A stretch of 64,000 bases of DNA from positions 5,828,001-5,892,000 of the forward strand of contig JAHEWK010000002.1 in NCBI GenBank assembly GCA_020740775.1. The letters run 5' to 3'. Source of the stretch: Ilyonectria destructans (Eukaryota > Ascomycota > Sordariomycetes > Hypocreales > Nectriaceae). Below, in pieces: positions 44,476-55,654 of the stretch (within the stretch, counting starts at the first letter, position 1; each line of letters starts with the position of its first letter). The position numbers and the translations under genes were made by a program. A model generated the notes under the pieces. The model made no database searches. It had not been told where the DNA came from and was given only the letters and a program-made list of their open reading frames with translations.

Positions 44476-46338
44476 ATGGATTCCACCATCGATCTCGACT
44501 TGAACAAGCACACGCTTCCTCTGCAGCCATTCATAAACGGCAAGTTTGTTGACACTGTTGACAAGGAATTACACGAGCTTGTGTCATCGGTCAACGACCA
44601 AGTTATTACTCAGGGTAAGCCAGCACTCTATGTATGCTATGATTGTCAAGAGTCTTTTCGAGAGTCTTTCTATGCCGCCACTTTGTCAATGAGAATAGGA
44701 TGCTGACCAAAAATGTGTTTCTCGACAGAGCTTCAGTGGGCCAAGGGTGAAGACGTCGATAAATGCGTGGCCGCGGCGGGGGAAGCGCTGAAGGCATGGC
44801 AAGCAATGCCTCTGGTGCGTATATATCCCTCACCTGTCCAAGCTCTTTATCGAGTTGTGTAGCTTGCGGTTTATGATCTTTGCTAATCTGGACAAATCAC
44901 AGACGCAGCGGCGTGACGCTTTAATCAAGTACGGTGCTCTCCTGGCGGAGAATCGATCAAAGCTTCACTGGTTCGAGGCCGTACTTGTCGGCAAGGAGAG
45001 CCGCGGTAGCGAGCATGAAACAAGTTATATGGGGGATATCTTCAAGTGTGAGTCAACCATTTATCTGACATTTATTTTGAACCCCCTGCATTTGGTTTGG
45101 ATTAGTTCTGAGACGTCTGTAATAGATTACGCACACGTAATGACCACTTACAAAACAGATGTGATCGGACGCGACGACGACAACCTAACCGTAAGTTGCT
45201 TTAGTTCTGATCATTGAGACGGGGCGGCTAAGAGTAGTGACAAGATCACTGTTCGCGAACCCTATGGTATAACAGCCGGCATCTGTGCATTTAACGCCCC
45301 TCTTGGCATCTATGCGATGAAAACGGCTGTGTCCCTCGCGGCCGGCAACGTTATCATCATAAAGGCAAGCGAGTCGAACCCCTTTAGTACGCTTTTTGCG
45401 GTGTCTCTGGCGGGTGATGCTGGAATTCCAGACGGAGTCATCCAGTGCGTTACTGGTGGTATAGAGGCAGGCAGGGCCATTGCTGCTCACCCATTGATCC
45501 GGAAATTAAGCTTCACTGGGTTGATCGCGGTAGGAAAAGCTGTCTAAGTCGAGGCTGCCAAGAGTAACCTGAAGTCCGTGTCGCTCGAGCTTGGCGGCAA
45601 GTCGCCCGTGGTTGTTTTCCCAGATGCAGACCTTGACAAGGCTGCTCAAACCATAGCGAGTCAGCTGTTTATGTTCAGTGCTCAGATTTGCGTTACGGGC
45701 AGCCGCATTTACGCCCATGAGTCCATTGTGGATGAGCTGGTTGCCAAAATGAAGGGTGTGGTGGATGCGCATGCCCCTGTCCGCATCCCAGGAGCAGACC
45801 CTATGGACCCTAATACCTTGTGGTCTCCGATCTTCAATCATAAACAGCATGAAGTTGTTAAGGGATTTCTCGCCGACCTCGATAAGGAAAGTACAGTTGT
45901 CACAGGCGGGAAAACTGCAAGTGAGAAGGGGTGCTACATTAAACCAACCATCGTCAGGGACCCGATACTCGGGGCTCGAATTGAGCGTGAGGAGGTGTTT
46001 GGGCTAATTCTGATGGTTGGAAAGTTTAGTTCAGAGGAGGAGGCCCTGGCCAAAGCCAACGATACCGAAACAGGACTGACGGCCACTCTCTGGACCAAGG
46101 ACTTTGGCAGAATCTTGCGGTTTTCCAGGCGTTTGGAGGCCGGCACCATTCAAGTCAACAAGGGCATATCTCTCGGCGCTAATATCCCCTTCTCTGGATG
46201 GAAACGTAAGTGGAATCCCTCCCTCCTAGCTGGTCTTTACCAACTAACATAACTATAGAGAGCGGACAAGGTGTTGAGTATGGTACTGAAGGGTTTGATG
46301 ACTGGACTCAGGTTAAGGCTATTTCGATCGGTGCTTAG
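44476..46338 (+). pseudogene. Aldehyde dehydrogenase with one in-frame nonsense codon
   Basis: This is an NAD(P)-dependent aldehyde dehydrogenase. Six exons can be laid out: 44476-44614, 44729-44814, 44903-45047, 45159-45190, 45233-46205 and 46259-46338. They total 485 codons, and all junctions keep frame. The coenzyme Lys (IIIKASESNPFS), the general-base region LELGGKSP, the catalytic Cys (SAQICVTGSR) and the C-terminal VKAISIG end are present. A TAA at 45545-45547 interrupts GKAV-VEAAKSN exactly where a Gln is usual, so a single CAA-to-TAA change is enough. EEVFGL replaces the usual EEVFGP, also a C-to-T change. Both fit RIP. Recent loss of function, or a sequencing error at one base, are the two readings. 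Confidence 0.85.
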
Positions 46339-46811
46339 ATACTTTTAATGTTATTCACACTCTAAAATAGAGAGTACTTGGCCTTGTGGTTCTTCAAAGC
46401 TCGCAAAATTGTGACATTGTCCGGTAGTTGTAGCCTACCTACGAAGAGAACTTCATTAATCCGCTGTCGTCCGCGCTCTAATCTGACGGAATACACAATG
46501 GCCCAGAGATAATGATTGACGTAGGAAGAGGAAGTGTGCATTGAGCATACGTAGGTTTTGGTGGTGTGCCTTTACCCAAATGGAACAACCGGGAAATGGG
46601 AATAATCTTTTGGCCACACTGCGTGCTGAAAGTCATTTATACGCGTCACGGATCAAGACTTACAGAGCCTCTGACAAAATTTGAACAAAATTGAGGGTCG
46701 AATGGAGCTTTTGGAATGGATGAGAGCAGTGCATAGTATAAACAATTTTGATAGAATAGAGGGGAACCAGTAAATAGCCTCATACATGCGCCGAAAGGGT
46801 ATGTGACTAAA
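46339..46811. other. Spacer between convergent ALDH and nitrilase genes
   Basis: This is 0.47 kb of 3' flanking sequence for both genes. Nothing else is seen. Confidence 0.5.
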
Positions 46812-47924
46812 CTAATGTACATTCTCTTCAGTGTTTGCCTTCAGCTCTTGGAACTGAAGCTTGTCATCCTGTTCAATAAAAGTGACCGGATACCGACGTG
46901 TTCGGTTGACCTTCAACTCAAACACATCCAGACGTTGATATCCACCAACAACATCGTGATACTGCTTCCCCTCGATGCAATCCTCCGCGTCAATGTCGGC
47001 ATACAAGATGCCTTCATCCCTCTGAAGGAAGTCGGTAGGAATATACTCCTGCGTCTTATCATCCACGATAAACCCAGGTAGAAGTGCTCCAGTTGGATCC
47101 AGGAACTGGGTCGCACCACGCTGAGACTGTTCCAGCACCTGCGTCAGGTACGGAGACCGGTCTGCAATGGCCTTTATGGCGTCGTCTCCGAGAACAGCTG
47201 AGCAGAGAACTCCGAAACATTTGGCTTCGAAGCAGTGAGCAGCAGCACGGGTTCTGTTCGCCGTGACGTTATCATAGTTGGGTTTCTCTAGCGCACTGCT
47301 GGTTGATTCGCCTTGGGAGGGAGGCGGAACTCGAGTTGGCCAGACTGGTGGCCAGGTGGAAATATGAATCTGTTCACCTTGGGCCATCAGAGTATATCGG
47401 GCCAGTGGGTTGGTATTTTCGCCGCATATCAGGTTGCCAATCTTTCCATATGGAGTTTCGGCAACTCGCAGTCCGTGACCATCCCCAGGCGCCCAGATCA
47501 GTTTTTCGTAGAATGTCGGTACAAGTTTTCTGTGATGGACAAGAACCTCGCCCTCGTTTCCAATGAGGATATTCGAGTTGTATAAGGTTCCGCTGCTAGA
47601 GTGGACTTTTTCCGATAGACCGATGCTGACCATGATATTCAGCTGTTTTGCGGTGGCACGGATAGTTTGAATCTCGTCACCATTGGCATAGATCGATTCG
47701 AGGGCCATGTGCTTGAACAAGTCATGGTTCTCGGTAGGAGGGCGCAGTGAGCTCCATACGGGGAAAGCGGAGATGTATGTTTCGGGGAAGATGACCAAGT
47801 TGGCCTTGTTCTTTGCGGCCTGCTTGATTAAGGCGATAGCCTTTGCCGTCGTCTGTCGTGCTGACAGGAAGACTGGAGAGACATGGCAGGCGGCGATTCG
47901 AATTGGGGTGGACATGGTGAACAT
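46812..47924 (-). CDS. Nitrilase
   Basis: The enzyme hydrolyses organic nitriles to carboxylic acids and ammonia (nitrilase branch 1). It is a single exon of 370 aa. The Glu-Lys-Cys catalytic triad is complete: FPETYIS (Glu near 48), HHRKLVP (Lys near 133) and LICGENTNPLARY (Cys near 167). Length and the C-terminal extension match fungal aliphatic/arylacetonitrilases. An ATG three codons downstream (MSTPIRIAACH) is an alternative start. It lies convergent to the aldehyde dehydrogenase. Together with the SDR they could convert a nitrile or cyanohydrin, but the pathway is not established. Confidence 0.93.
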   Translation of the reverse strand: MFTMSTPIRIAACHVSPVFLSARQTTAKAIALIKQAAKNKANLVIFPETYISAFPVWSSLRPPTENHDLFKHMALESIYANGDEIQTIRATAKQLNIMVSIGLSEKVHSSSGTLYNSNILIGNEGEVLVHHRKLVPTFYEKLIWAPGDGHGLRVAETPYGKIGNLICGENTNPLARYTLMAQGEQIHISTWPPVWPTRVPPPSQGESTSSALEKPNYDNVTANRTRAAAHCFEAKCFGVLCSAVLGDDAIKAIADRSPYLTQVLEQSQRGATQFLDPTGALLPGFIVDDKTQEYIPTDFLQRDEGILYADIDAEDCIEGKQYHDVVGGYQRLDVFELKVNRTRRYPVTFIEQDDKLQFQELKANTEENVH

Positions 47925-49263
47925 TCAAAGAGTACTGAACACGGCCGGGCTGACGTATACTATTTTGGGAGGTGACTGCATTGGCTTTATGCTTACCTTA
48001 AGCTGTTTGACTTTTTGTGGGACCAGTATAAATCTCCGGCAAAAGCGGGAATAACGGGAAGAGCGGGAAAACCGGCACCACCAGCGGCCTGCAGCTAGAA
48101 ACCTTAATAAGACGGCCAGCTCTATAGCAACTGGGAAGCTGGTGGCTTTCTTGATTTCGGCTGTTTTTTTGTATGCCGAAGGGCTTAGATAGGAGTGTAG
48201 CTAATCCCAATAGTATGGAATTATACTGACTCTATTCTACAGACTGCAGCTCTCTTAACGCTCAGCCTAAAGTAGGAAATACTTACTATTATCAGTAATT
48301 AATTTTATCTTTAAGTTAAAGAGTACTATTTAAATAAAAAAAGCTACTTTATTAATATAAGCTAAAGTTTTTAAAGTTAAATAGCTAATTAAAAAGTTAT
48401 AGGTATCTATTAATATTATTAGTAAAAAGATATATAAGCTTTAATTTAAAGAGCTTTTATATTTGATTAATTTAGTATAAATAATAACTAATAAAAATAC
48501 CTAAAGAAAATCTAAAAAAAAAAAAAAAAAAAAATTATACTAAAAAGATTATTAATTTTTACTTCTTTAGAGACTTTTTCTAAAAATTAAAAAAACTAAA
48601 AAAAACTTAAGATAGCTAGAAAATCTATTAAATTATTATCTTTATTTTTAAGAGATTTATTTAAGTCTATTTAAATATTACTACTTTTCTTATCTAACCT
48701 CTATCTTTAATATCCCTTAGATATCAGGCTGCTCTAGATTCTATTAAAGCCTTATTAGTAGAATTTCCTATAACCGACTTAAGATTCTATCTAATAAGAT
48801 ACTTCTCTATTAGAAGATATAAGCCTCAGATCCATCCGACCTTATTATGACGATCGGTATACTACACTATACTCGTGAGTCTAGGGTAGGCTGATCCTGA
48901 TTGGTAGTTTATGTAATAGGGAATCAGACGGGTCAAGACTTAAATAAGCATATTACGTCTGATAATAGTAGAGTCAAAGATACTCAATGTAATCAAGTTG
49001 TATTGATAGCTGAGGAGCTGCCCATACCAGATGTGCACTTCTCAGATGACTATATACTAAGTGGATCACTTGAGGTTATCCTGGATCACTGGTGACCTTG
49101 ATGGAGTGGAACGCCCGAGAGTCCAGCAAGGGCTCGGTGGGAATGTGGGGTGAGTACTCTAATAGCCCTATTTTGAGGCCATACTTTGAGGCCATCGTCC
49201 TCCTCCTTCCCCCTCATGACCCAAACAACGTTGTGATGGCTGATTTGAGAGAGTATAGATTCA
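47925..49263. repeat. AT-rich repeat relic (copy B) and flanks
   Basis: Positions about 48554-48820 are the second copy of the dispersed repeat at 25807-26070. A 21-base A-run (48514-48534) lies just upstream of it. A short frame at 48901-49095 has no recognised family. The relic ends close to the truncated 5' edge of the next gene. Confidence 0.65.
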
Positions 49264-50946
49264 CACTTCCGCGTGGGAGGCGCCATCGGATCCAATCTCC
49301 AACAAGAGCCGTTCGCAAAGAAGAGTGGCGCCATCAACCCCGACTGCAAGGCCGACGATGAGCGCTGTTACTCGTCGTGGGCGCTGCGCATCGTCGACTC
49401 TACAGCCGTCTACGTCCTGGGCGCAGGTCTGTACTCGTCGTTCCGCGACTACAGCCAGGCCTGCCTCGACACCAACGACTGCCAGCGGCGCGGCGTCGAG
49501 ATCCAAGAGAGCTCCGACCTGTGGATCTACAACCTCTGCACAAAGGCCATCATCGAGATGGTGACCCCGACGGGCGGCATCGCCACCCTCGCCCAGGACA
49601 ACATGAACGGCTTCCTGTCGTCCATCCTCGCCTGGCTCGAGGGCTCCGAGGAGACGTCGGGCCGACGCGATTTCCCCGGCTTCCCCGTCTACACGCTCCA
49701 CGGGCTGCGCAACCAAATCCTGCCGGACCCTTGCAAGACGGCCCAAGATTCTCTGCGACTACTGGGTTCAGTCCTTCGCCGAGCCGGCGTACCACGGTAG
49801 CCTGAGCAACGCCAGCTTGACCGACTCCGTCTGCGACGAGGGCTGCGGCGAGTCACTGCGCAGCTGGTTCGACAACGTCAACGCCAACTGCGAGGGTTAC
49901 ACCGTCGCCGGGGACATTCCCACTCTGTACGGAAGGCGGATGTGGGCTGGCTACAACGGGACGTGTCTCACGGATCCCGAGACGGGCAGGTACTGTAACG
50001 GTATGAATTTCTCCCTCCCTCCCCTGACAAGACCGAGATTAACAAGAAAACAGACGTCGTCGCCGAATTCACCACCGTCAGCTCCATCGACAACATGCCC
50101 GAGGAAGAGATGTGCACCGACGGCTACATCAACCGCGTCGCCCTGATGCAGGCTTCCCCCTACTCGGTGTACGACAAGAACTACAAGAGCGACCTGGAGC
50201 TCGTGTACAAGAGGTGCGGCCAGACGGGCAACACGACCATCCCGCCGCCCATCATCTCAGTGCCCGAGCAGTCCACCATGTGCCTCTCGGACAAGTGGCA
50301 CACGGTGGGATCATGTGCTGACGAGACGTGCGAGGACGTGGCCTTCCTGAACAACGTCTCGACGGTCTCGCTGTACACGACGAACCCAGACATCTTCGAC
50401 TGCAGCAGCATCCTCTCGGGCACTGAGCTCTGCCTGCCCCTGTCCTGCGGTAAGCTCATCTCTTACACAGACAACGACACGTGCGCAGGGCTCGAGGCCA
50501 CGCACGACCTGACGTCGGGCGACATCCGGCACTTCAACCCCTGGGTGTACTTCGACTGTAGCAACCTGGCCGGCGCGTCTGGTTTCTTCGGCAACATCCT
50601 GTGCGCGGCGCCGCAGAACGGGCTGTACACGGCCCGGGGACCCGGCAGCAGCGGCGACAACACCACCCCCGAGACGGGCACCGGCTACACCTTCAACCCC
50701 GTCGAGGCCCCCGAGAACTCGACCGTCGCCGACGGTATCACGACCAAGTGTGGCAAGTGGCACGTGGTCGACGAGAGCGACTCGTGCGTCAGCATCTGTC
50801 TCTCGTCAGAGATCGACATTGCGCTGCTCCTCGAGGTGAACCCCTCGCTCGGCACCGAGTACGTCCAGGGCACGCCAAGCCTGGTACAGGGGAACGCGTA
50901 CTGCACAGGGCCCAACTATGACTGGGACGTAACGGGCGAGCCGTAG
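49264..50946 (+). pseudogene. GH55-like / LysM-domain protein, 5' truncated and frameshifted
   Basis: The frame opens abruptly near 49264 with sequence resembling the middle of fungal GH55-type (beta-1,3-glucanase-like) proteins (SSWALRIVDSTAVYVLGAGLYS). It has no start codon or signal peptide. Near 49745 the frame changes by one base, and Cys-rich LysM-protein sequence (VCDEGCGESLRSWF, WAGYNGTC) continues in the new frame. An intron (50001-50053) joins YCN to DVVAEFTTV. Exon 2 (50054-50946) encodes repeated LysM-like modules (WHTVGSCADETC, YTDNDTC, WHVVDESDSC). LysM modules bind chitin-type polymers and such fungal proteins are secreted. The 5' loss beside an AT-rich relic and the frameshift suggest a decayed gene. 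High GC suggests that RIP itself did not reach it. Confidence 0.7.
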
Positions 50947-51037
50947 AGCTGACTTGGATAACTAGAATATATGATTGTGGTTGGCAGGGGGTTGTGTCTT
51001 GTGGAGAAAGTCCATGTATATAGAAGCACATGATCCA

Positions 51038-51835
51038 TCATCCGGAATGAGCTGCCATAATCTCCTCGAACCAGTCCGTAGGCCTGCCCCAGAGATTTTG
51101 AACTCCGTCCTCTGCATCCGTCCAACCCATCTCCTCGAGCATGGCGTCCGGGTCAAAGGGGTAGAACCAAATGGGCCACAGGTAGTCGGTGATGCCCACC
51201 CGCAGCCACCACCGGCCGCCGCCTCCCTCCTCTTCTGTCCTCATGCGATCCGAGATGACCTTGACCCAGCCTTCGCCCTTGTCCTCGTCAGAGGCACCGT
51301 AGTTGATCGGGTCGCGGGGATCCTCCGGAAGCGCGAGGATGTTCTCGAGGCTCTCCTCATCGACCATCAAGCAGAAGAGAAACCTGGCATTCGGCTCAGG
51401 GTGCGTGCCGGTGACGACAGGACGGCGGTGTTGCCTAATCCAGGCATCAAACCGCTCCCCAACCTCGCTCTCGCTCGCGTCGGTAAGGGTCTGCTCGTCC
51501 TGCACCACCTCGCAGTAGTAGCGGCTCCAGAGCTCCTCGTTCGGGCGGGCGTCGAACGCGCCCGCGCCCAACCTCGGACGGGCGTGCTCGTTCTGGGTGA
51601 AGAACTTTGCGTAGACGGCCAGGCGCTCGACGGCCCTCGCGACGGCCTCGTCGGAGCCCGGCGCGTAGACGGTGCGGAAGATGGTGTATCCCCAGGAGTA
51701 AGGATAGTCGTGGCTGCCGTCGTGGCGCGACAGGTGCTGCAACGCGTGGCGCGACATGCGAACGGGTTCGACGTCCCCGGCGAAACGAGGCTGTGGGCAG
51801 GCGATTGCCATGTCAATGGGCGGAAGGTCAGTCAT
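51038..51835 (-). CDS. Conserved hypothetical protein
   Basis: This is a single-exon protein of 265 aa with a clean ATG at 51835 and high GC. No signal peptide, membrane segment or catalytic motif is evident. It is acidic and aromatic-rich, with a DYPYSWGYTIFRTVY segment and a Trp-rich C-terminus (DYLWPIWFYPFDPDAM). I recall similar uncharacterised ascomycete proteins but cannot assign a function. It is convergent with the LysM pseudogene, with 91 bp between the stops. Confidence 0.75.
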   Translation of the reverse strand: MTDLPPIDMAIACPQPRFAGDVEPVRMSRHALQHLSRHDGSHDYPYSWGYTIFRTVYAPGSDEAVARAVERLAVYAKFFTQNEHARPRLGAGAFDARPNEELWSRYYCEVVQDEQTLTDASESEVGERFDAWIRQHRRPVVTGTHPEPNARFLFCLMVDEESLENILALPEDPRDPINYGASDEDKGEGWVKVISDRMRTEEEGGGGRWWLRVGITDYLWPIWFYPFDPDAMLEEMGWTDAEDGVQNLWGRPTDWFEEIMAAHSG

Positions 51836-52649
51836 GATGTTGCTCAGGTTGAAGAATTCAAGTCTTCCGCGCCGTCAAGAAGTAGTCGCAGTGGCGTGAA
51901 GGTGGAGGGAAGGAAAGGAGAGGAGGGAGCAATCAAGTGAGATGTATGTGGGTTAATAAGTGAGTGAGTAAGTCGTCTTCAGTTGAGGGGTTGATAACTG
52001 CAGGGGCCCCCAGAAGACTCCAGGTACTATTTCAATTGCTATAAATACACCCATCCATCGCTGCGTGGACACCATCGGTCGCACGGATCCATCTTGCTAA
52101 CAGCCGTTAATTGATTGATCATGTTTGACTTATTGAGGGATGGTCCATACAGGATCGTGGCAGTGAGACGCTTGACTCCCAAGGATCGAACATGAGTCTG
52201 TAGTTCAGATGACTATGACCAGGGCTACTGTCATTACCCAAGCCACCAAATGTAGACAATAGTCTTTGGAACTAGATTTCGTAAAGAGGTGTTCTCATGG
52301 AGCTACGGCTAGATATTCTACCTTTACCTCTTCCATTCTCACCCGACACGTTTTCGGCAATGTCGCGGAGCTAATCATCCCCTCACGACAAGAGTAAGCC
52401 AAAGGCATGAACACGAACACCTCGTTTTGGAGTGGTGGAGTTATAGGGTAAGCACGAAAAAAGGTTTCCAGGGAGGGCCTCAGCTTTCGTTTATGGGGTT
52501 CTTGCCTTATTACTGTTGCTTCAGAGTCTCAAATTGGCCGGGTAGTTGGGGATAACTTCACTCATTAATAACTTGTGCTGACGAAATGGACGCATCCACT
52601 AAATACATTGCCAATTCCACTTCACAATAGCTTCGAATGGATTTCCTTC
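51836..52649. other. Gene-free region upstream of the hypothetical gene
   Basis: This 0.8 kb holds the promoter of the minus-strand gene ending at 51038 and the 3' flank of the next gene. No repeat or RNA gene was recognised. Confidence 0.5.
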
Positions 52650-55019
52650 CTACACTGACGGGCTCCTGTCAAAGGGGCTCATGCCGGCGCCCATACCCGT
52701 GAACACGTCCATGTGGGTATTTAACGGCGTCTCTTGAGGCTTGGCTTCCGCTGGATCTTCGTCCTCCTCAGCAGGACTGAGTGCGCTCGTCTGATTGACT
52801 TTAATGAGCTTCTCCTCAAACCAGAGCCTGAGATCAGTCATTGGGGGCCAGTCACCGCCGCCTTTGCCGTCACGTCTCTCATAATTGTTCTTATTCTTTC
52901 CGCGGGTCTTGGGCTTGAAATGCGTGCGACGGAGATGCGCGGCCGCATTGTAGTATGCGCCGTATTCCTTGCCGGCAACACAAGACTTGCACTTGTCCAG
53001 AGGGTTAATGGCCTGAATATTGGACACAAGGCCAACTGTAGCAGGATCGCGGCAGACAAACTTCTTGACAATGTGCTCGTGCTTGGATTTGATATGTCTT
53101 TGAAGTTCGAGGTCACCTCTAAAGCCTTCAGGGTGCTCGTTGCACTGATCGCAAAAGGCTCCAGGGTACCTGGGGCCAACAAAGCGGTCTGATCGCTTCG
53201 CTGAGGAAGAAATAAGCGATGACAACGGAGTTTGTGGTGATTTGAAGCGGTGATTACGATGTGTCCGCAGAGGAGTTGCTCTTGTAGGTATGAGCGAGGT
53301 GTTTGGCTGAAGGGAGCGAGGAGAGCTGACTCCTGGCGTTCGTTGCGCTGTTACCGATGTAAGTGTGCCGCCAGCGCTGTCGGCTCGTTGGTCAAAAGGG
53401 CTAGATATGGCCAAGGAAGTTGGATCGGGGAGGCCCTGTTGTGCTGAACTCTGCTGTGCCACGGCTGTTGAAGTATGTACTACAATGCCGGCAGCATTTG
53501 TGATGGGTCGCCAGGATCCGCCAAACCGCTCGTGTAAGTCCTTCAGGACCTGGAATGCAGGTATGATGAGTGTAGAACCTGTTTCGGTGCTTGCTGCAAC
53601 AATGTGGCCGATCATTTCTCCACTTGTAGCATCGAAAACCCATGAGCCAGAGTCGCCCTCCCTTGCGTCTTTGTTGTTGTCCAGAATAGCGGTCCATAAT
53701 TCTTGACTGCTCGCAGCGTCAGAACGAACGACAAACAAAGGTGTTTCCAGCAATCGTCCTTTTGTCTTGCCATGGGAAGATGTAGTCACAACAACCTCTC
53801 GCGGTCTAGGCTGGTATAGTGCCACTGGCGGCCCACTTTCAAGCGATCGTGCTCCATCGCCAAGTTCGGTTCGATTCACTTCAATTAGGGCGTAGTTCAG
53901 TATAGGGCGAGAGCTTCCTGATGATGTGATGGATGGAGTCTTGGAGTATATGGTGTGGAGCGGAGAATGGTGCTCTCGCGTAGGTGAAGGTCGTGTTTGC
54001 TGGTCAGATGTTGGCGTGGCCAAAGGAAGCTTTGGCAACTGCAACTCCTTCGCCGAAGTGGTTGGTTGCATTGCTTCCACATTCTCTTTGAACAATGATG
54101 GTTTGCCGGAAATAATCTGTTTGGACTGGGAGTAACGTGATGATAGCTCCTCTGTGGCGCTGCGTCGGGTTTCTGGCGGCATCCGGCTCACCAGGCTAGT
54201 GGACTCAACGCGCAATTCATCAGGCTCCCCATCATCGCTCAGATCTTCCGTGTTGAACTCAAACTCGCCTACAATTTGTTGGAGAGGAAACGACGGCCCT
54301 TCATGACTTGGAAGAGAGTGGGCTGCTGTCATGAGAAAACAGGAGCCTTTCCCGTTGGCGATGATGCCACCGCCAATCGCGGTGTGCTGCCAGACTTCGT
54401 TCGTCCCATTCTCCCGAAGTAGAAGGATCTTTGATCCTCCGAAACCCGATGTTGAGCTCTCTATCCGCAGAATTGGAGCACTGGCACTGTTGGCAGTGTC
54501 GTGGTCATCGCTTCCAAAGGCTGCCATGTCCCACAGCCCAGGATCCTGGTTCCAGTCGACCGACTTCCACCCGGGATATGATTGCAAAATCACCTGTTGA
54601 ACGATATTCCTTAGTTCTCTTCGATATTTCCGGTCTCTCGACGCAAAGCTAACGTATGGTACGGCTGTCCGAGAACTGTATCCAAACATGTAACAACCCA
54701 CGACAACGTATTCGGGAGATTCAAGATGTGTTTGGGCGACTTGGAGAACGATCGGATAGATTTCCCGGAAGGTTTCGGATACTAGACCTCTGGGTCGCCA
54801 ACATCCCCCCAATGCCAATCTCGCTGGTAGCGGCAGTGGAACAGGGTCGCCTGCGGAGTCCTCAAATGATGTCGACATGCTCACCTGCCCGCTTGGAAGT
54901 ATATTAGCGTCTCCCCACATAGAAAGCTTGTGTAGAGAGCGTGCCGTACTGCTTTCTGGACTGCGCTCAGAAGCCGTCTGGCGACGCTTGGGAAGCTGTG
55001 ATAGCAAGCCGACGGTCAT
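52650..55019 (-). CDS. Trypsin-like domain / C2H2-type zinc-finger protein
   Basis: This is a single-exon protein of 789 aa. The middle holds a trypsin-like fold signature: TAAHS (His near 234) and REGDSGSWV (Ser near 457). The stretch that usually gives the acid residue (DYALIE/DWALIE) reads NYALIE (Asn near 375), so the triad may be incomplete. A long Ser/Pro-rich low-complexity insert lies between. The C-terminal third has Cys/His pairs typical of C2H2-like fingers ([11 protein letters not shown]...[16 protein letters not shown]...[10 protein letters not shown]). The arrangement resembles large uncharacterised fungal proteins with a protease-like module and zinc fingers. A role in signalling or regulation is possible. 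No signal peptide is seen, so it is probably intracellular. Confidence 0.78.
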   Translation of the reverse strand: MTVGLLSQLPKRRQTASERSPESSTARSLHKLSMWGDANILPSGQVSMSTSFEDSAGDPVPLPLPARLALGGCWRPRGLVSETFREIYPIVLQVAQTHLESPEYVVVGCYMFGYSSRTAVPYVSFASRDRKYRRELRNIVQQVILQSYPGWKSVDWNQDPGLWDMAAFGSDDHDTANSASAPILRIESSTSGFGGSKILLLRENGTNEVWQHTAIGGGIIANGKGSCFLMTAAHSLPSHEGPSFPLQQIVGEFEFNTEDLSDDGEPDELRVESTSLVSRMPPETRRSATEELSSRYSQSKQIISGKPSLFKENVEAMQPTTSAKELQLPKLPLATPTSDQQTRPSPTREHHSPLHTIYSKTPSITSSGSSRPILNYALIEVNRTELGDGARSLESGPPVALYQPRPREVVVTTSSHGKTKGRLLETPLFVVRSDAASSQELWTAILDNNKDAREGDSGSWVFDATSGEMIGHIVAASTETGSTLIIPAFQVLKDLHERFGGSWRPITNAAGIVVHTSTAVAQQSSAQQGLPDPTSLAISSPFDQRADSAGGTLTSVTAQRTPGVSSPRSLQPNTSLIPTRATPLRTHRNHRFKSPQTPLSSLISSSAKRSDRFVGPRYPGAFCDQCNEHPEGFRGDLELQRHIKSKHEHIVKKFVCRDPATVGLVSNIQAINPLDKCKSCVAGKEYGAYYNAAAHLRRTHFKPKTRGKNKNNYERRDGKGGGDWPPMTDLRLWFEEKLIKVNQTSALSPAEEDEDPAEAKPQETPLNTHMDVFTGMGAGMSPFDRSPSV

Positions 55020-55654
55020 TCACCGTGCAGGACAGTCTGATCCACAAGTGGACGACGTTGAGGGCCTCGGATTGAGTGTATGACGAGTGCGAGTCGACTT
55101 TTTGTCTCCAGGAGCTTGGGCATCTAGCTCACAATGTAGGCATGCCGCTGTCCCCAAAGCCAGGTATCCAGCTCGATAACGAAGATGCCAATGGTAGTTG
55201 TTGGAGAGTAATGGTCTTCGTTCCCAACTTATGTTGTTGGATTCCGTAGGAATGCTGGGTGCACTTTCAACCCCCCGACACAGTCACACGTCCCCAAGCC
55301 CCACATTCTGTCTCACGACGCAAGCCGCATCTCGCTGTGATAACTCATTCTCGATTGGACGCCTCCTTTCTTCTTGTAGCCTGGTTGGTTGCTGGTCTGG
55401 CTACTTGCTGCTCGGAAAAAGCCTAACGAGGCAGTGCAGGACCAACATTGCCGCTAAGAAAAAAGCCTAGCAAGGCAGTGCAAAGCCAGACATGAATGGA
55501 GTGGACTGCTGGGAACGATGACAGTGGGCAAACCCAGAGGGCCTCTACGCTAACCTGCTTACGTTTCCACAGTTCATCCATCATCACCCAAAGCTGCACA
55601 GTTACACTTACACATGGAGCGTGACCCGCGCAATAATGCAGTAGGCAGACGGAG
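55020..55654. other. Promoter region and spacer
   Basis: This is upstream sequence of the zinc-finger gene. A short duplicated phrase AAAGCCTARCRAGGCAGTGCA occurs at about 55419 and 55461. No gene is supported. Confidence 0.45.
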
